A DNA stretch of 64,000 nt from Clostridia bacterium. Lineage in GTDB: Bacteria; Bacillota; Clostridia; Christensenellales; Borkfalkiaceae. Location: assembly GCA_900767885.1 (NCBI GenBank), contig CAAGAU010000040.1, forward strand, positions 1-64,000. Direction: 5' to 3'. The number at the start of each line of letters is the position of its first letter. Positions within the stretch are counted from its first letter, which is position 1. The notes below the pieces were generated by a model. It ran no database searches. It saw only the letters and a list, made by a program, of their open reading frames with translations, and had not been told where the DNA came from. Below are positions 1 through 7,914 of this stretch, piece after piece. The translations under genes were made by a program, and so were the position numbers.

Positions 1-515
1 ACAGTACTACCGTCCTCGCCTTTGCAACAAATCATCAAAAATATCGGCGTTTTTGTTGCATGCAAGTCTAACGGCGTGTTTTTAGACTAAGACAAGGCGC
101 GCGAATGGGTTAATACTGTCTGTATAACCCGTGAGCGCAACACAGTATTAGTCAAAAACACGACGTTAGACCACGGTTCGTATTATTCTTGTCTGGCATA
201 GGAAAACGCCTATGGCTTTTATAATGTCTATTTGATTTTCGAACGTCGTTTTGTTTTCGCCGGATCGTCGATGGTTTGTTTAATATTTGCTTTGTATGGA
301 ACAAAATGAGGCGGTTTATAAAATAAGAACATTTTATGGTATAATAACAAATACAGGAAGTCGGGACGGTGTAGGTCGCTTGCCATAGGGTTGCTAAAAA
401 ACATAGTAACTACCGCGACGGGCGGTGAAACCGAAAAAATTAAAGGTTTCGGCGTGGTTTTTGTTGTACGGTTTTTTAGATAAAATCGCCTAAAATTTAA
501 TAATTCGGATTAAGA

Positions 516-567
516 TTCGTGCGAAGAACGAGCCTATTTAGGCAACCGAAATCGCACGGATTTTTTA
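516..567 (+). terminator. terminator-like hairpin
   Basis: The outer stem cgtgcga (518-524) pairs with tcgcacg (552-558), with a small inner stem at 532-543, followed by six T residues. A TATAAT box at 340-345 could drive a ~215-nt transcript ending here, so the stretch 352-567 could encode a small RNA or a leader. No known RNA family was recognised. Confidence 0.4.
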
Positions 568-652
568 TTCTTAAAACAAATCGGGAGGTATTACTATGTA
601 ACAAAAACAGACAATTAAATATTTTTCCGCAAGTTATATTGCGGAGCCTTTC

Positions 653-686
653 AGGTCGGTGATAAAGAAAATCAGCGACCTTTTTT
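653..686 (+). terminator. terminator-like hairpin with T-run
   Basis: aggtcggtga (653-662) pairs with tcagcgacct (672-681) with one mismatch, followed by TTTTTT. It lies just upstream of the ribosome binding site of a ten-codon ORF at 710-742, an arrangement seen in attenuators. No intact downstream gene is obvious before GH36. Confidence 0.45.
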
Positions 687-894
687 ACGTTAAAAATCAG
701 GAGGAACGTATGCAAAATTATCATCGGTATCGCCCGCCGTAAGCGGTAAAAATCACAAACAAAAAAATATATTCACAAGGAGAAAATCATTATAGAAAAC
801 TTATTAGAAAGCAGAAAGTTTCGTCCGTGTTTTTATCAGGCGCGTTTGTTAAAAAATTCTTTCGTTCCGTAAGGATTACGTCGTTGTAAAATAT

Positions 895-955
895 AAAAAA
901 TGCAATCACGGAATATAAAAGTGCAATCGACATTTTGCGTTTTATAGTGTATAAT
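895..955 (+). promoter_or_regulatory. GH36 promoter with 21-bp-spaced TGCAAT direct repeats
   Basis: The -35 box TCGACA (927-932) and -10 box TATAAT (950-955) are separated by 17 bp. Upstream are two direct copies of TGCAAT at 901-906 and 922-927, 21 bp apart start to start. The second copy shares its last base with the -35 box. The left copy is preceded by ATATAAAAAA. The same layout occurs at 2788-2848. Direct half-sites at two-helical-turn spacing next to the -35 box are typical of AraC-family activators; the regulator at 23439-24287 is the obvious candidate. Confidence 0.7.
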
Positions 956-1055
956 AATTAACAAAGAAAGATTTTTCGGTCTATGTAATGAAATTGCCGT
1001 TTATAAAGTAGTTTTACGCGCATTGCCGATAGTTCTTTTTAAGGAGATAAAACAT

Positions 1056-2663
1056 ATGATTTCGATACTAAGACAACCGGATATAGTATACGGAGCAACC
1101 GAAAAAACGCCTTTCCGATTTGAGGAAAAGCAAATAAACGACGTAAAATATTCCTATAGTGTATCGGGGGAATCGGCAAAAATAACGATATATCCGAGCG
1201 GCGCGCCGATAAAATATCTTAAACTCAGGTTTAACGGCGATTTAAGCAACGTCGATCGTGTTTACGGAGATCAGTGGGAGCGCGCGGGATTAAAGGCTTA
1301 TCTCGAATGGCGTTCGGTCATGGCATCGCGCGTTCTGCCATGGTTTTGCTACGTAATGGCGGGCGACGAAATGTCTTGCTACGGCGTTAAGACGGGCGCG
1401 GATTGCTTTGCTTTTTTTCAGGTAGACACGGGCGGAATTACGCTTTTTCTTAATCTTTGCAGCGGCAATAGCGGGACGGAAATAACCGAGCCGCTTTTTG
1501 CCTGCGAAGTTGTCGAGTTGCACGCCGAAAGGGGCGCGGACGTATATAAAACGGCGGCGACGTTTGCAAAAATGACGTGCGACAATCCCGTTTTGCCAAA
1601 AACGCCGATATTTGGCGTAAACAACTGGTATTGGGCGTACGGCGATATTTCATACGAGAGCGTTTTAAAAGAAACCGACTATCTTATGCAAATGACGAGC
1701 GGTTGCAAAAATGCGCCGTATATGATAATCGACGACGGCTGGCAGAAAAACAGAATCCCCGGAGCGGGAAATTATATAGGCGGAGAGTGGGAGCCAAACG
1801 ATAAATTCGGCGACATGCGTAAAACGGCGGAGGCTATTCATGCAAAAGGCGCAAAAGCGGGAGTATGGTTCCGTCCGCTTTTAACGCGGGGGGACGTCCC
1901 CGCAGAGGCGGTTTTATGCGAAGAGTGCGGCGGTAAGATACTCGATCCGTCGCATCCGTTCACGCTTGAAAAGGCGTATAACGACGCGAAAAAACTTTCG
2001 GATTGGGGTTTTGACCTTATAAAGCACGATTTTACGACGGGCGACGCCCTTACCGGACAAAAAACGCTTACAAGCGAGCAGCACGATTATATTCTCGTTG
2101 CCGAAAACAGAAAGTATTACGACGAGAAAAAGACGACCGCCTCCATTCTGAAAAATTTATACAAAGCCATACAGAAAGGCGCGGGAAGCAGCGAAGTTAT
2201 CGCGTGCAACGCGGTGGGGCATTTGTCTGCGGGTATACATTCGGTTTACCGTATCGGCAACGACACGAGCGGCAGATCGTTTGAGTGGACAAGGCGCGAC
2301 GGAATAAATTCGGTTATGCGGTTACCGCTTAACAATGCGTTTTATAACGCCGACCCGGACTGCGCGGCGTTTACCGACAGGGTAAGGGCGGATATAAACC
2401 TCGACTTTCTGGAAATGTGCGCGCTTACGGGAATGACAACGCTGGCTTCGGTTACGCCCGGCATACTTAAACCCGACGAAATGCGGCGCATAAACGAGAT
2501 ATTTAAAACGGCTGACGAAGGAAAGGGCGGTTACGGCATAAAAGATTACGAAAAGAATGCAAATCCCGAAGTTTTCGTTTCTTCCGACGGCAAAACCGTA
2601 AAAAAGTACGACTGGAATAAAGTGTACAACGGCTCGCGTGTAGTTCTTTCGTGGATGGAATAA
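1056..2663 (+). CDS. alpha-galactosidase, GH36/melibiase family
   Basis: This cytoplasmic glycosidase should hydrolyse terminal alpha-linked galactose from imported oligosaccharides. The 535-residue product has no signal peptide. The catalytic barrel shows MIIDDGWQ (residues ~224-231), LIKHDF with the likely nucleophile D325, and IGNDTSGRSFEWTRRDG carrying the likely acid/base Asp, followed by RLPLNNAFYNADPDC. These match the melibiase branch of clan GH-D. An upstream in-frame start at 1023 exists, but the ATG at 1056 has AAGGAG seven bases ahead and is preferred. The gene is monocistronic behind the TGCAAT-repeat promoter and is probably co-regulated with the operon that starts at 3003. The family assignment is secure; the substrate (alpha-galactoside versus a related linkage) is less so. 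Confidence 0.88.
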   Translation: MISILRQPDIVYGATEKTPFRFEEKQINDVKYSYSVSGESAKITIYPSGAPIKYLKLRFNGDLSNVDRVYGDQWERAGLKAYLEWRSVMASRVLPWFCYVMAGDEMSCYGVKTGADCFAFFQVDTGGITLFLNLCSGNSGTEITEPLFACEVVELHAERGADVYKTAATFAKMTCDNPVLPKTPIFGVNNWYWAYGDISYESVLKETDYLMQMTSGCKNAPYMIIDDGWQKNRIPGAGNYIGGEWEPNDKFGDMRKTAEAIHAKGAKAGVWFRPLLTRGDVPAEAVLCEECGGKILDPSHPFTLEKAYNDAKKLSDWGFDLIKHDFTTGDALTGQKTLTSEQHDYILVAENRKYYDEKKTTASILKNLYKAIQKGAGSSEVIACNAVGHLSAGIHSVYRIGNDTSGRSFEWTRRDGINSVMRLPLNNAFYNADPDCAAFTDRVRADINLDFLEMCALTGMTTLASVTPGILKPDEMRRINEIFKTADEGKGGYGIKDYEKNANPEVFVSSDGKTVKKYDWNKVYNGSRVVLSWME

Positions 2664-2787
2664 AAATCACGTTGCAAAACCGCGATCATTTGTTCCGTTC
2701 TGCCGATAGGGATATGAATATTGCAAAAATTATTAAAAATACATCAATTTTTGACTGCGTTATAGTGAAAAGCGCGAAAATAAATAT

Positions 2788-2848
2788 AAAAAATGCAATC
2801 TTCTTTATAAAAGTTGCAATTGAATACGGCGTTAAGTTATGTTATAAT
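2788..2848 (+). promoter_or_regulatory. Operon promoter with 21-bp-spaced TGCAAT direct repeats
   Basis: TGCAAT copies lie at 2794-2799 and 2815-2820, again 21 bp apart. The second shares its last base with the -35 box TTGAAT (2820-2825); a 17-bp spacer leads to TATAAT (2843-2848). The flank ATATAAAAAATGCAATC is identical to that upstream of GH36, while the rest of the two promoters differs, so the conservation is in the boxes. Predicted start of the long glycan operon. Confidence 0.75.
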
Positions 2849-2938
2849 GTAGCCGCAATGGTTATAAATTGTCGGGTTTTATTCATCTGACAGCGGTTAA
2901 ACTTTAACAAATAATCGCGGAATCATTTAAATAAAACA

Positions 2939-2981
2939 GCAAAAGGGCTATAGCCCTTTTGCGCGACTTTGTCGCGCAAAA
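2939..2981 (+). promoter_or_regulatory. Overlapping leader hairpins
   Basis: A 24-bp perfect palindrome at 2939-2962 (half-site gcaaaagggcta) overlaps a second stem, ttttgcgcgac (2957-2967) with gtcgcgcaaaa (2971-2981). Both cannot form fully at once. They lie in the leader between the operon promoter and the first gene, so they could act as a switch, a processing signal or a stabilising element. There is no long T-run, so simple termination is unlikely. Confidence 0.5.
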
Positions 2982-3002
2982 CACCCTTAACGGAGGAAAA
3001 AG

Positions 3003-3230
3003 ATGCAAAAAATCAGACTCATACTTTTGGTTTTTGTAACGATCGTTTTCACCGCGTTTTGTCTGGTCGGATGCTCGGGTGGCTCAAAAGGACCGCCCGA
3101 CGGCGGACAATCAAACACGGAACAGTCGGGTACGGAAACCGAAAAAACCGATTCGGAAGGATCGTCGTCAGACAGTAGCGAGAATGAAAAGAACGGCGGC
3201 AGTTGGACGTCGGTCTTACCGTTTAATTAA
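3003..3230 (+). CDS. small lipoprotein, first gene of glycan operon
   Basis: The 75-residue product has an N-terminal hydrophobic signal ending in the lipobox LVGC (Cys near residue 24), then a low-complexity Gly/Ser/Glu/Thr tail ending SWTSVLPFN. It should be exported and lipid-anchored to the outer face of the membrane. GGAGG seven bases before the ATG supports the start. It resembles the N-terminus of a binding protein or surface lipoprotein with the folded domain missing, so it may be a truncated remnant or a genuine short surface protein. No function is recognised. It is the first gene after the AraC-type promoter. Confidence 0.6.
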   Translation: MQKIRLILLVFVTIVFTAFCLVGCSGGSKGPPDGGQSNTEQSGTETEKTDSEGSSSDSSENEKNGGSWTSVLPFN

Positions 3231-3258
3231 AAGCGAAATAAAATAAAGAGGTGGAAAT

Positions 3259-3459
3259 ATGATACAGCAAAGCAACCAAAACGGCAAACGTCGCATGAGT
3301 GACGCTGTAAGTCCCGAAAGCGGACGAAAGGCATATTCGGCGGCAAAAATCGAGGCGATTTCTTTTAATCGCGACGTTATTACAACGAGTGTCGAGGGTG
3401 GAGAAAACGGCTACGGAGTTCGATGGAACTGGGATACGAAAAATATTTGGGGAGAATAA
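3259..3459 (+). CDS. 66-residue small protein with DVITTS motif
   Basis: A short soluble protein preceded by GAGGTGG. It has no signal peptide. The middle reads KAYSAAKIEAISFNRDVITTS, a pattern (Y-x-x-x-K-[IM]-E ... DVITTS) I associate with small proteins found beside secreted proteins in gut Clostridia; that association is from memory and not checked here. The C-terminal third is rich in Gly, Asn and Trp (WNWDTKNIWGE). Its stop codon lies within the ribosome binding site of the next gene (GGGGAGAATAA), so the two are probably translationally coupled. Possible roles include a signalling or modified peptide, or a partner of the secreted protein at 3465; none can be shown. Confidence 0.6.
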   Translation: MIQQSNQNGKRRMSDAVSPESGRKAYSAAKIEAISFNRDVITTSVEGGENGYGVRWNWDTKNIWGE

Positions 3460-3464
3460 TTATT

Positions 3465-6158
3465 ATGAAGATTGCAAAATTGAAACAGACAATTATAATT
3501 GTTATGACGGCGATGGTTATGTGTTTATGTTTAACCGTCGCAGGCACGTCTTTCGCCAAGGCGAGTGCGGCGGACGGCTCTGCGGCGATAACCGCCGAAC
3601 AATTTAAACTTAAAGGCACTTCTGTCCGCTATGTTGACGAAACTTACGGCGCGGGCGTTAAATTTCATGTATTACTTGATAAAACCGTATATAACGGACT
3701 TAGCGACAGCGCGGTAACCGGCGTTAAACTTTGCCCCGTATCTATACTTAACGGCGAAAGCGTTAAAAATTCGTCAAACGCGGCTGTAATAGATAAGCAG
3801 GTGAATAAAAATGGCTGGTTCGAGAGTAAAACCGATTCGGGCATGATGGAACTTGTCGTTTACGTTTACGACGTTACCGCTAAAGATTACGGTACCGATC
3901 TGGCTGTGGCAGGGTATATTACCGATAACGGAACAACCACTTATACTACGGAAGAATCGACTTCGCTCGCAATTGTGGCAAAAACAGCCGCCGCAACCGA
4001 AACCGACGAAGCCAAAAAAGCGCAACTCGGCGGTTATTATACTTTTGAAGTAAAGTTGTATAATGCGGATAAAACGCTTAAAGAAAGCAAAACCGCAGAA
4101 TACGGTACTATTTTAAGCAAACCCGAGGAAGAGGTTTGCGGCTGGTATAATAAAGATTTAACCTCGCAATGGAATTTTGAGACCGATAAGGTTAAAAGCA
4201 ACGTTGCTCTTTATGCAAAAGCGCACGGCGAAGTTGTTTATACTTCCAACGGCAACGGTACGCATAATAAAACGTATAAGTGTTGCGGCGCGGTAGTTGC
4301 GGCAAACGAAAAATGCACCTACGCCGACGGAATCGATACTTCCGATGAAGTTTACGATTACAAGAAGTGTGTTTGCGGTCAACTCGACACCGGACACGGA
4401 TTTAAAAAGACGGTCGATTTGCAAGATCAGCAACTTGTAATGACCAATGAAGCGATCGCTCTCGATCTTACGGGCGTTTCCGCTTACGATACGGTTAAGT
4501 CGATAACGCTCGGCGGGGCAAATCTCGGAACAAACCTCGGTTCGCTCGAACTCGGCGCGATAAAGACCGACGAAAAGCAGCACGGCTCAAAACAGATAAC
4601 CGTAGTCGTTACCGACGCCGACGGGGCAGACCACGAAGTAGTAGTAAACGCGACTTTGGTAACCAAGGTTATAACTACCGACGCCGAATTAAAAGACGTT
4701 CTTTATGAACAAAGCGTTGCGCCTACTACTAATGGCGAAACCGAGCGTTTCGGATATTACGTCCTCGGCAACGATATCACATATACCGGTTCGAGAAACT
4801 ATGTGGCATTTTGCGGTACGTTCGACGGTAACGGACACACGATAACTACCGCAAATATGAATAACGGTTTGTTCGCGTATATTTACGGCGGCGCGGTTAT
4901 CAGGGATTTAACTATAAAGGCGACGATAACTCAGAACTTGGATAACGCATATAAATGTGTTCTTGCCGCTTCGATATACAAAGCCCAAAGCGGCAACGCC
5001 GTTTCAACAATAGAGAATCTTACTGTAATTTATGAAGCCGGCATTGATTCGGCGGATATTTTCGGCGGTGGGTTTATTGTACGCGGCGATTGTCAGAATG
5101 TGTTGTTTAAGAATCTTACCGTTTGTGCAAACGGTAAAAAAATAGGCTCGCTTCTCGGTCAGACTCTTTCCAACGTTACTTTTGAAAATTGCAGCATTTT
5201 TGCCGACGAAGTAAGCTGTGTTGTGTCTAAAGCGGACGGAACGGGTAAGGTCGGATTTGCCGACGTTGAGGGCATAGAGCATAAACAAATACAGGCGAAA
5301 GAAATAGCGTTGTGGCAGCAAAACCCGTCGCTCGATTACGGCGATACGTTCGCAGGTAAGACCGTTGCGGAAATCACCTGCGGCAACTATTCTTTCGGTA
5401 ACGATCTAGCAAATCTTATTGTTCCCGAAGCGTTTATAGCCGATAAATCACTTCATGGAAGCACTATGTTCTGTGTTGAAACATCTGACGGCGCAAAGGT
5501 ATACGTTCCTGTTGTGCTGGTAACCGGAGAAATAAGCACTGAAGCAGAGTTTAAGGCCGCCACGTTTATTTCAGACGAAAAAACCACTAAATACGGTTGG
5601 TATAGACTTGTAAATAATATTATCTTTACGAGTGATGTATCAGGTGTTCAATCTTATGGTGCCGAAATGAGCAAAGACATTGGTTTTCGCGGAGGTATTG
5701 ACGGGCAAGGGAAATATACCATAAGTACGGCGGCAGGCAAATATGTTACTGGTGGAGGAATTTTCGGTCTCGTGGGTTCAGGTGCTGTTATTAAAGACGT
5801 TAAATTCAATGTTGCCGTTTGGAAATCGGCTTTGGGTATGTTTGGTTCTCAAGGACATAATGCAACCATACAAAATGTAGAAATTACTTTCACCGCGGCA
5901 CCTACGGTTGAGAAAGCAGGACATAATGGTGCGTTCTTTGCAAGATTTAGCGGCACTATGAATTACAAGAACGTTACGTTGAACGCAGCAGGTTTTGAGT
6001 TGGCAACCATATTTGGAGTAAACCTTGAGAAAAACATGACAAAATGCGAAAAAGTAGTTGTTAACGCCAAGTCAATAGTCGTTATTGGTTATGGCACTTG
6101 GGGGGAAGAGCCAATCACCTCGCTTACAGGCTTTACTTTTAACAAAACAGAGGCTTAA
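3465..6158 (+). CDS. secreted modular protein with InlB-type repeat and duplicated beta-helix modules
   Basis: The 897-residue product begins with a signal peptide ending near SFAKASA. An N-terminal ~150-residue domain (VRYVDETYGAGVKFHVLLDK) is followed by a Listeria/Bacteroides (InlB B-type) repeat, YYTFEVKLYNADKTLKES to VALYAKA, then a Cys-rich segment with CC, C and CVCG. The rest consists of two related halves, each with an Ig-like strand region, an ITTDAELK / ISTEAEFK lead-in, and a GLUG/right-handed beta-helix part with GTFDGNGHTI or GGIDGQGKYTI and AVIRDL / AVIKDV. No sortase motif or anchor is visible. The start at 3465 is chosen over 3423 because the signal peptide starts there and GGGGAG precedes it. 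It probably binds glycan or cell-surface material; no catalytic motif is seen. Confidence 0.7.
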   Translation: MKIAKLKQTIIIVMTAMVMCLCLTVAGTSFAKASAADGSAAITAEQFKLKGTSVRYVDETYGAGVKFHVLLDKTVYNGLSDSAVTGVKLCPVSILNGESVKNSSNAAVIDKQVNKNGWFESKTDSGMMELVVYVYDVTAKDYGTDLAVAGYITDNGTTTYTTEESTSLAIVAKTAAATETDEAKKAQLGGYYTFEVKLYNADKTLKESKTAEYGTILSKPEEEVCGWYNKDLTSQWNFETDKVKSNVALYAKAHGEVVYTSNGNGTHNKTYKCCGAVVAANEKCTYADGIDTSDEVYDYKKCVCGQLDTGHGFKKTVDLQDQQLVMTNEAIALDLTGVSAYDTVKSITLGGANLGTNLGSLELGAIKTDEKQHGSKQITVVVTDADGADHEVVVNATLVTKVITTDAELKDVLYEQSVAPTTNGETERFGYYVLGNDITYTGSRNYVAFCGTFDGNGHTITTANMNNGLFAYIYGGAVIRDLTIKATITQNLDNAYKCVLAASIYKAQSGNAVSTIENLTVIYEAGIDSADIFGGGFIVRGDCQNVLFKNLTVCANGKKIGSLLGQTLSNVTFENCSIFADEVSCVVSKADGTGKVGFADVEGIEHKQIQAKEIALWQQNPSLDYGDTFAGKTVAEITCGNYSFGNDLANLIVPEAFIADKSLHGSTMFCVETSDGAKVYVPVVLVTGEISTEAEFKAATFISDEKTTKYGWYRLVNNIIFTSDVSGVQSYGAEMSKDIGFRGGIDGQGKYTISTAAGKYVTGGGIFGLVGSGAVIKDVKFNVAVWKSALGMFGSQGHNATIQNVEITFTAAPTVEKAGHNGAFFARFSGTMNYKNVTLNAAGFELATIFGVNLEKNMTKCEKVVVNAKSIVVIGYGTWGEEPITSLTGFTFNKTEA

Positions 6159-6207
6159 AATCCGGACAAAACGACTAAAAAAATAATACGACAAAAGGAT
6201 TAAACAC

Positions 6208-7908
6208 ATGAAACATAATAACAAATTTAAAAAAATATGTACGGGCGCGTTGTCGCTTACTCTTGCTTTATCTTGCTTTACGGCATGCGGCGGCGGTTCC
6301 GGCGCTGCGGGCGGCGGCGGAAGTAAATCCATTACGGAAATTCAGTTTTTAAACTATCAGGGTTGCTCTGGTAACGAATGGATAGAGGCCGCGGCAAAGC
6401 GTTTTTCCGACCTTAAAGCCGACGAAAGTTATGAGGCAAACAAAAAAGGCGTAAGAATTTCCGTAAGCGAAACAAAAGCCATGCCTTATACCACGCTTAA
6501 TTCCGACGGTTACGATATTTATATCGGCGAAAACAAAGCCAATATTTACGAAATGGCGTCGCAGGGGTATCTGCTCGAACTCGGCGACGTTGTAAAGGGT
6601 ATCGAAAACAAGATAGATCAGGACGCTATCAAGAGATTAAAGGGCGCGGACGGCAAATATTACGGTCTGCCTTCTTACGAATGGTACTCCGGCGTAAGTT
6701 ACGATTACGATTATTTTGAAGAGACAAATCTCTTCCTTGCCGCGCCGGAAGTTACCGGCAGAATGATAAACAATAAATTCGGTTCGCTTAAACTTGTCAA
6801 TTCCAAAAACGATAAAAAATCCTGCGGACCGGACGGCGTTTATAATACCGAGGACGACGGTATGCCTTCCTCCATACAGGAATTGCTTACGCTGTTTGCC
6901 GAAATCAAAAACGGCGGTCGTTCGCCGATAATTCTTTCGGGTAACTCCATCGACTACGCGTTCTTCCTTACGGACGGACTCTGGGCGGCTCTTGCCGGCA
7001 AAGATCAGTTCAAAACCGTGTACAGCATAAATTCCCAAGGCATAAAGAACGTAGAAGTCGTTACCGGCTATACTAACGAAGATTTGTTCTATAACGGTTC
7101 GGGCATCAAGCATCCCACGACCGAAATGATTGCTATCGACGAAGAAAACGGTTATAAGATTTACGACATGGCGTCGAGATATTACGCTCTCGCAACGCTC
7201 CAGCTTATCTATAACGAAAAATGGTTTTTGGAGTCGTTCCTTAACAACGCTCAGAAGACCAACGTTCAGGCACAGTACAACTTTGTCAACGACGGCGACG
7301 CCGCTGTCCTTTACGACGCGTCGTTCTGGTGCGGAGAATCCGTCCGCAGCGGCGATTTCGAAGCGTTTAAAGCGCTTAACCCCGACAAGGGCAATCGCGA
7401 CGTCCGTTACATGCCTTTGCCCGTAACGCTTGAAACGTCCGTAACCGAAAACAACGGTAAACGCCAGGTACTCGTAGACGGCGGCGCGGCTCAACTTTTC
7501 GTAAACAGGCGCGTGGCGAATAACGAGGGTAAAAAACGTGCGGTAATCGAATTTTTACAGTTCCTTTACAGCGACGCGGAACTTGCCGCCTTTACCGAAA
7601 GAACGGGCTTAAAAGTCCCCATAAAGTATGATTACGACGGTTCTAAACTCAACAGTTATTTCGAACATCTTACCAGATACGTCGAACAATCCGACGTCGT
7701 ATACTTCGCGTCGGACAGCACGATAGTACAAAAGAACCTCGAAGCGTTTTCGCTCACGTGGTCGTCTTCTATACACAGACCCGTTCTCGGCGGTATCGAA
7801 GTAGGAAAGGGCTACATCGAGGCAATGAAGAACAAGGGCGCAGACGCTAAAACTATTTTTGAAGCAACTAAAAAGAATGCGGAGAGTTGGAATAATCTCC
7901 AGAGATAA
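6208..7908 (+). CDS. ABC transporter extracellular sugar-binding lipoprotein
   Basis: This is the solute-binding component of a carbohydrate importer, anchored outside the membrane. The 566 residues begin with a signal peptide and lipobox ending FTACGGG. The body has family 1 binding-protein features: an early ITEIQFLNYQG strand, SDGYDIYIGENKANI, YYGLPSYEWYSG, and a C-terminal region with SSSIHRPVLGG. AAAGGA precedes the ATG. It is followed after six bases by two permease genes. At 566 residues it is longer than typical (~420) members, with insertions around residues 150-220. No ATPase is encoded nearby, so a shared MsmK-type ATPase elsewhere is expected. Confidence 0.88.
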   Translation: MKHNNKFKKICTGALSLTLALSCFTACGGGSGAAGGGGSKSITEIQFLNYQGCSGNEWIEAAAKRFSDLKADESYEANKKGVRISVSETKAMPYTTLNSDGYDIYIGENKANIYEMASQGYLLELGDVVKGIENKIDQDAIKRLKGADGKYYGLPSYEWYSGVSYDYDYFEETNLFLAAPEVTGRMINNKFGSLKLVNSKNDKKSCGPDGVYNTEDDGMPSSIQELLTLFAEIKNGGRSPIILSGNSIDYAFFLTDGLWAALAGKDQFKTVYSINSQGIKNVEVVTGYTNEDLFYNGSGIKHPTTEMIAIDEENGYKIYDMASRYYALATLQLIYNEKWFLESFLNNAQKTNVQAQYNFVNDGDAAVLYDASFWCGESVRSGDFEAFKALNPDKGNRDVRYMPLPVTLETSVTENNGKRQVLVDGGAAQLFVNRRVANNEGKKRAVIEFLQFLYSDAELAAFTERTGLKVPIKYDYDGSKLNSYFEHLTRYVEQSDVVYFASDSTIVQKNLEAFSLTWSSSIHRPVLGGIEVGKGYIEAMKNKGADAKTIFEATKKNAESWNNLQR

Positions 7909-7914
7909 GGTCAT

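Larger units (their letters stand above)
1..890. other. AT-rich gene-poor stretch with decayed ORFs
   Basis: No convincing gene is present in the first ~1 kb. All frames are broken by frequent stops. Three places look like ribosome binding sites followed by abortive reading frames: GGGAGG at 583-588 then ATG TAA at 596-601; AGGAGG then a ten-codon ORF at 710-742; and AAGGAG near 780 followed by ATA where a start would be expected, opening a 26-codon frame to about 872. Hairpins with T-runs lie between them. This looks like a former operon that has decayed, or a regulatory region with leader peptides; I cannot tell which from sequence alone. Confidence 0.4.
2664..3002. other. 339-bp intergenic region with operon promoter and leader
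   Basis: No gene is present. The stretch holds the second TGCAAT-repeat promoter (2788-2848) and a ~150-nt leader with two overlapping hairpins (2939-2981), ending in the ribosome binding site GGAGG of the lipoprotein at 3003. Confidence 0.7.

Noticed and set aside
2651..2890. 79-codon plus-strand frame starting inside the GH36 stop region
   Set aside because: It runs through the TGCAAT promoter, has no ribosome binding site and no recognisable sequence.
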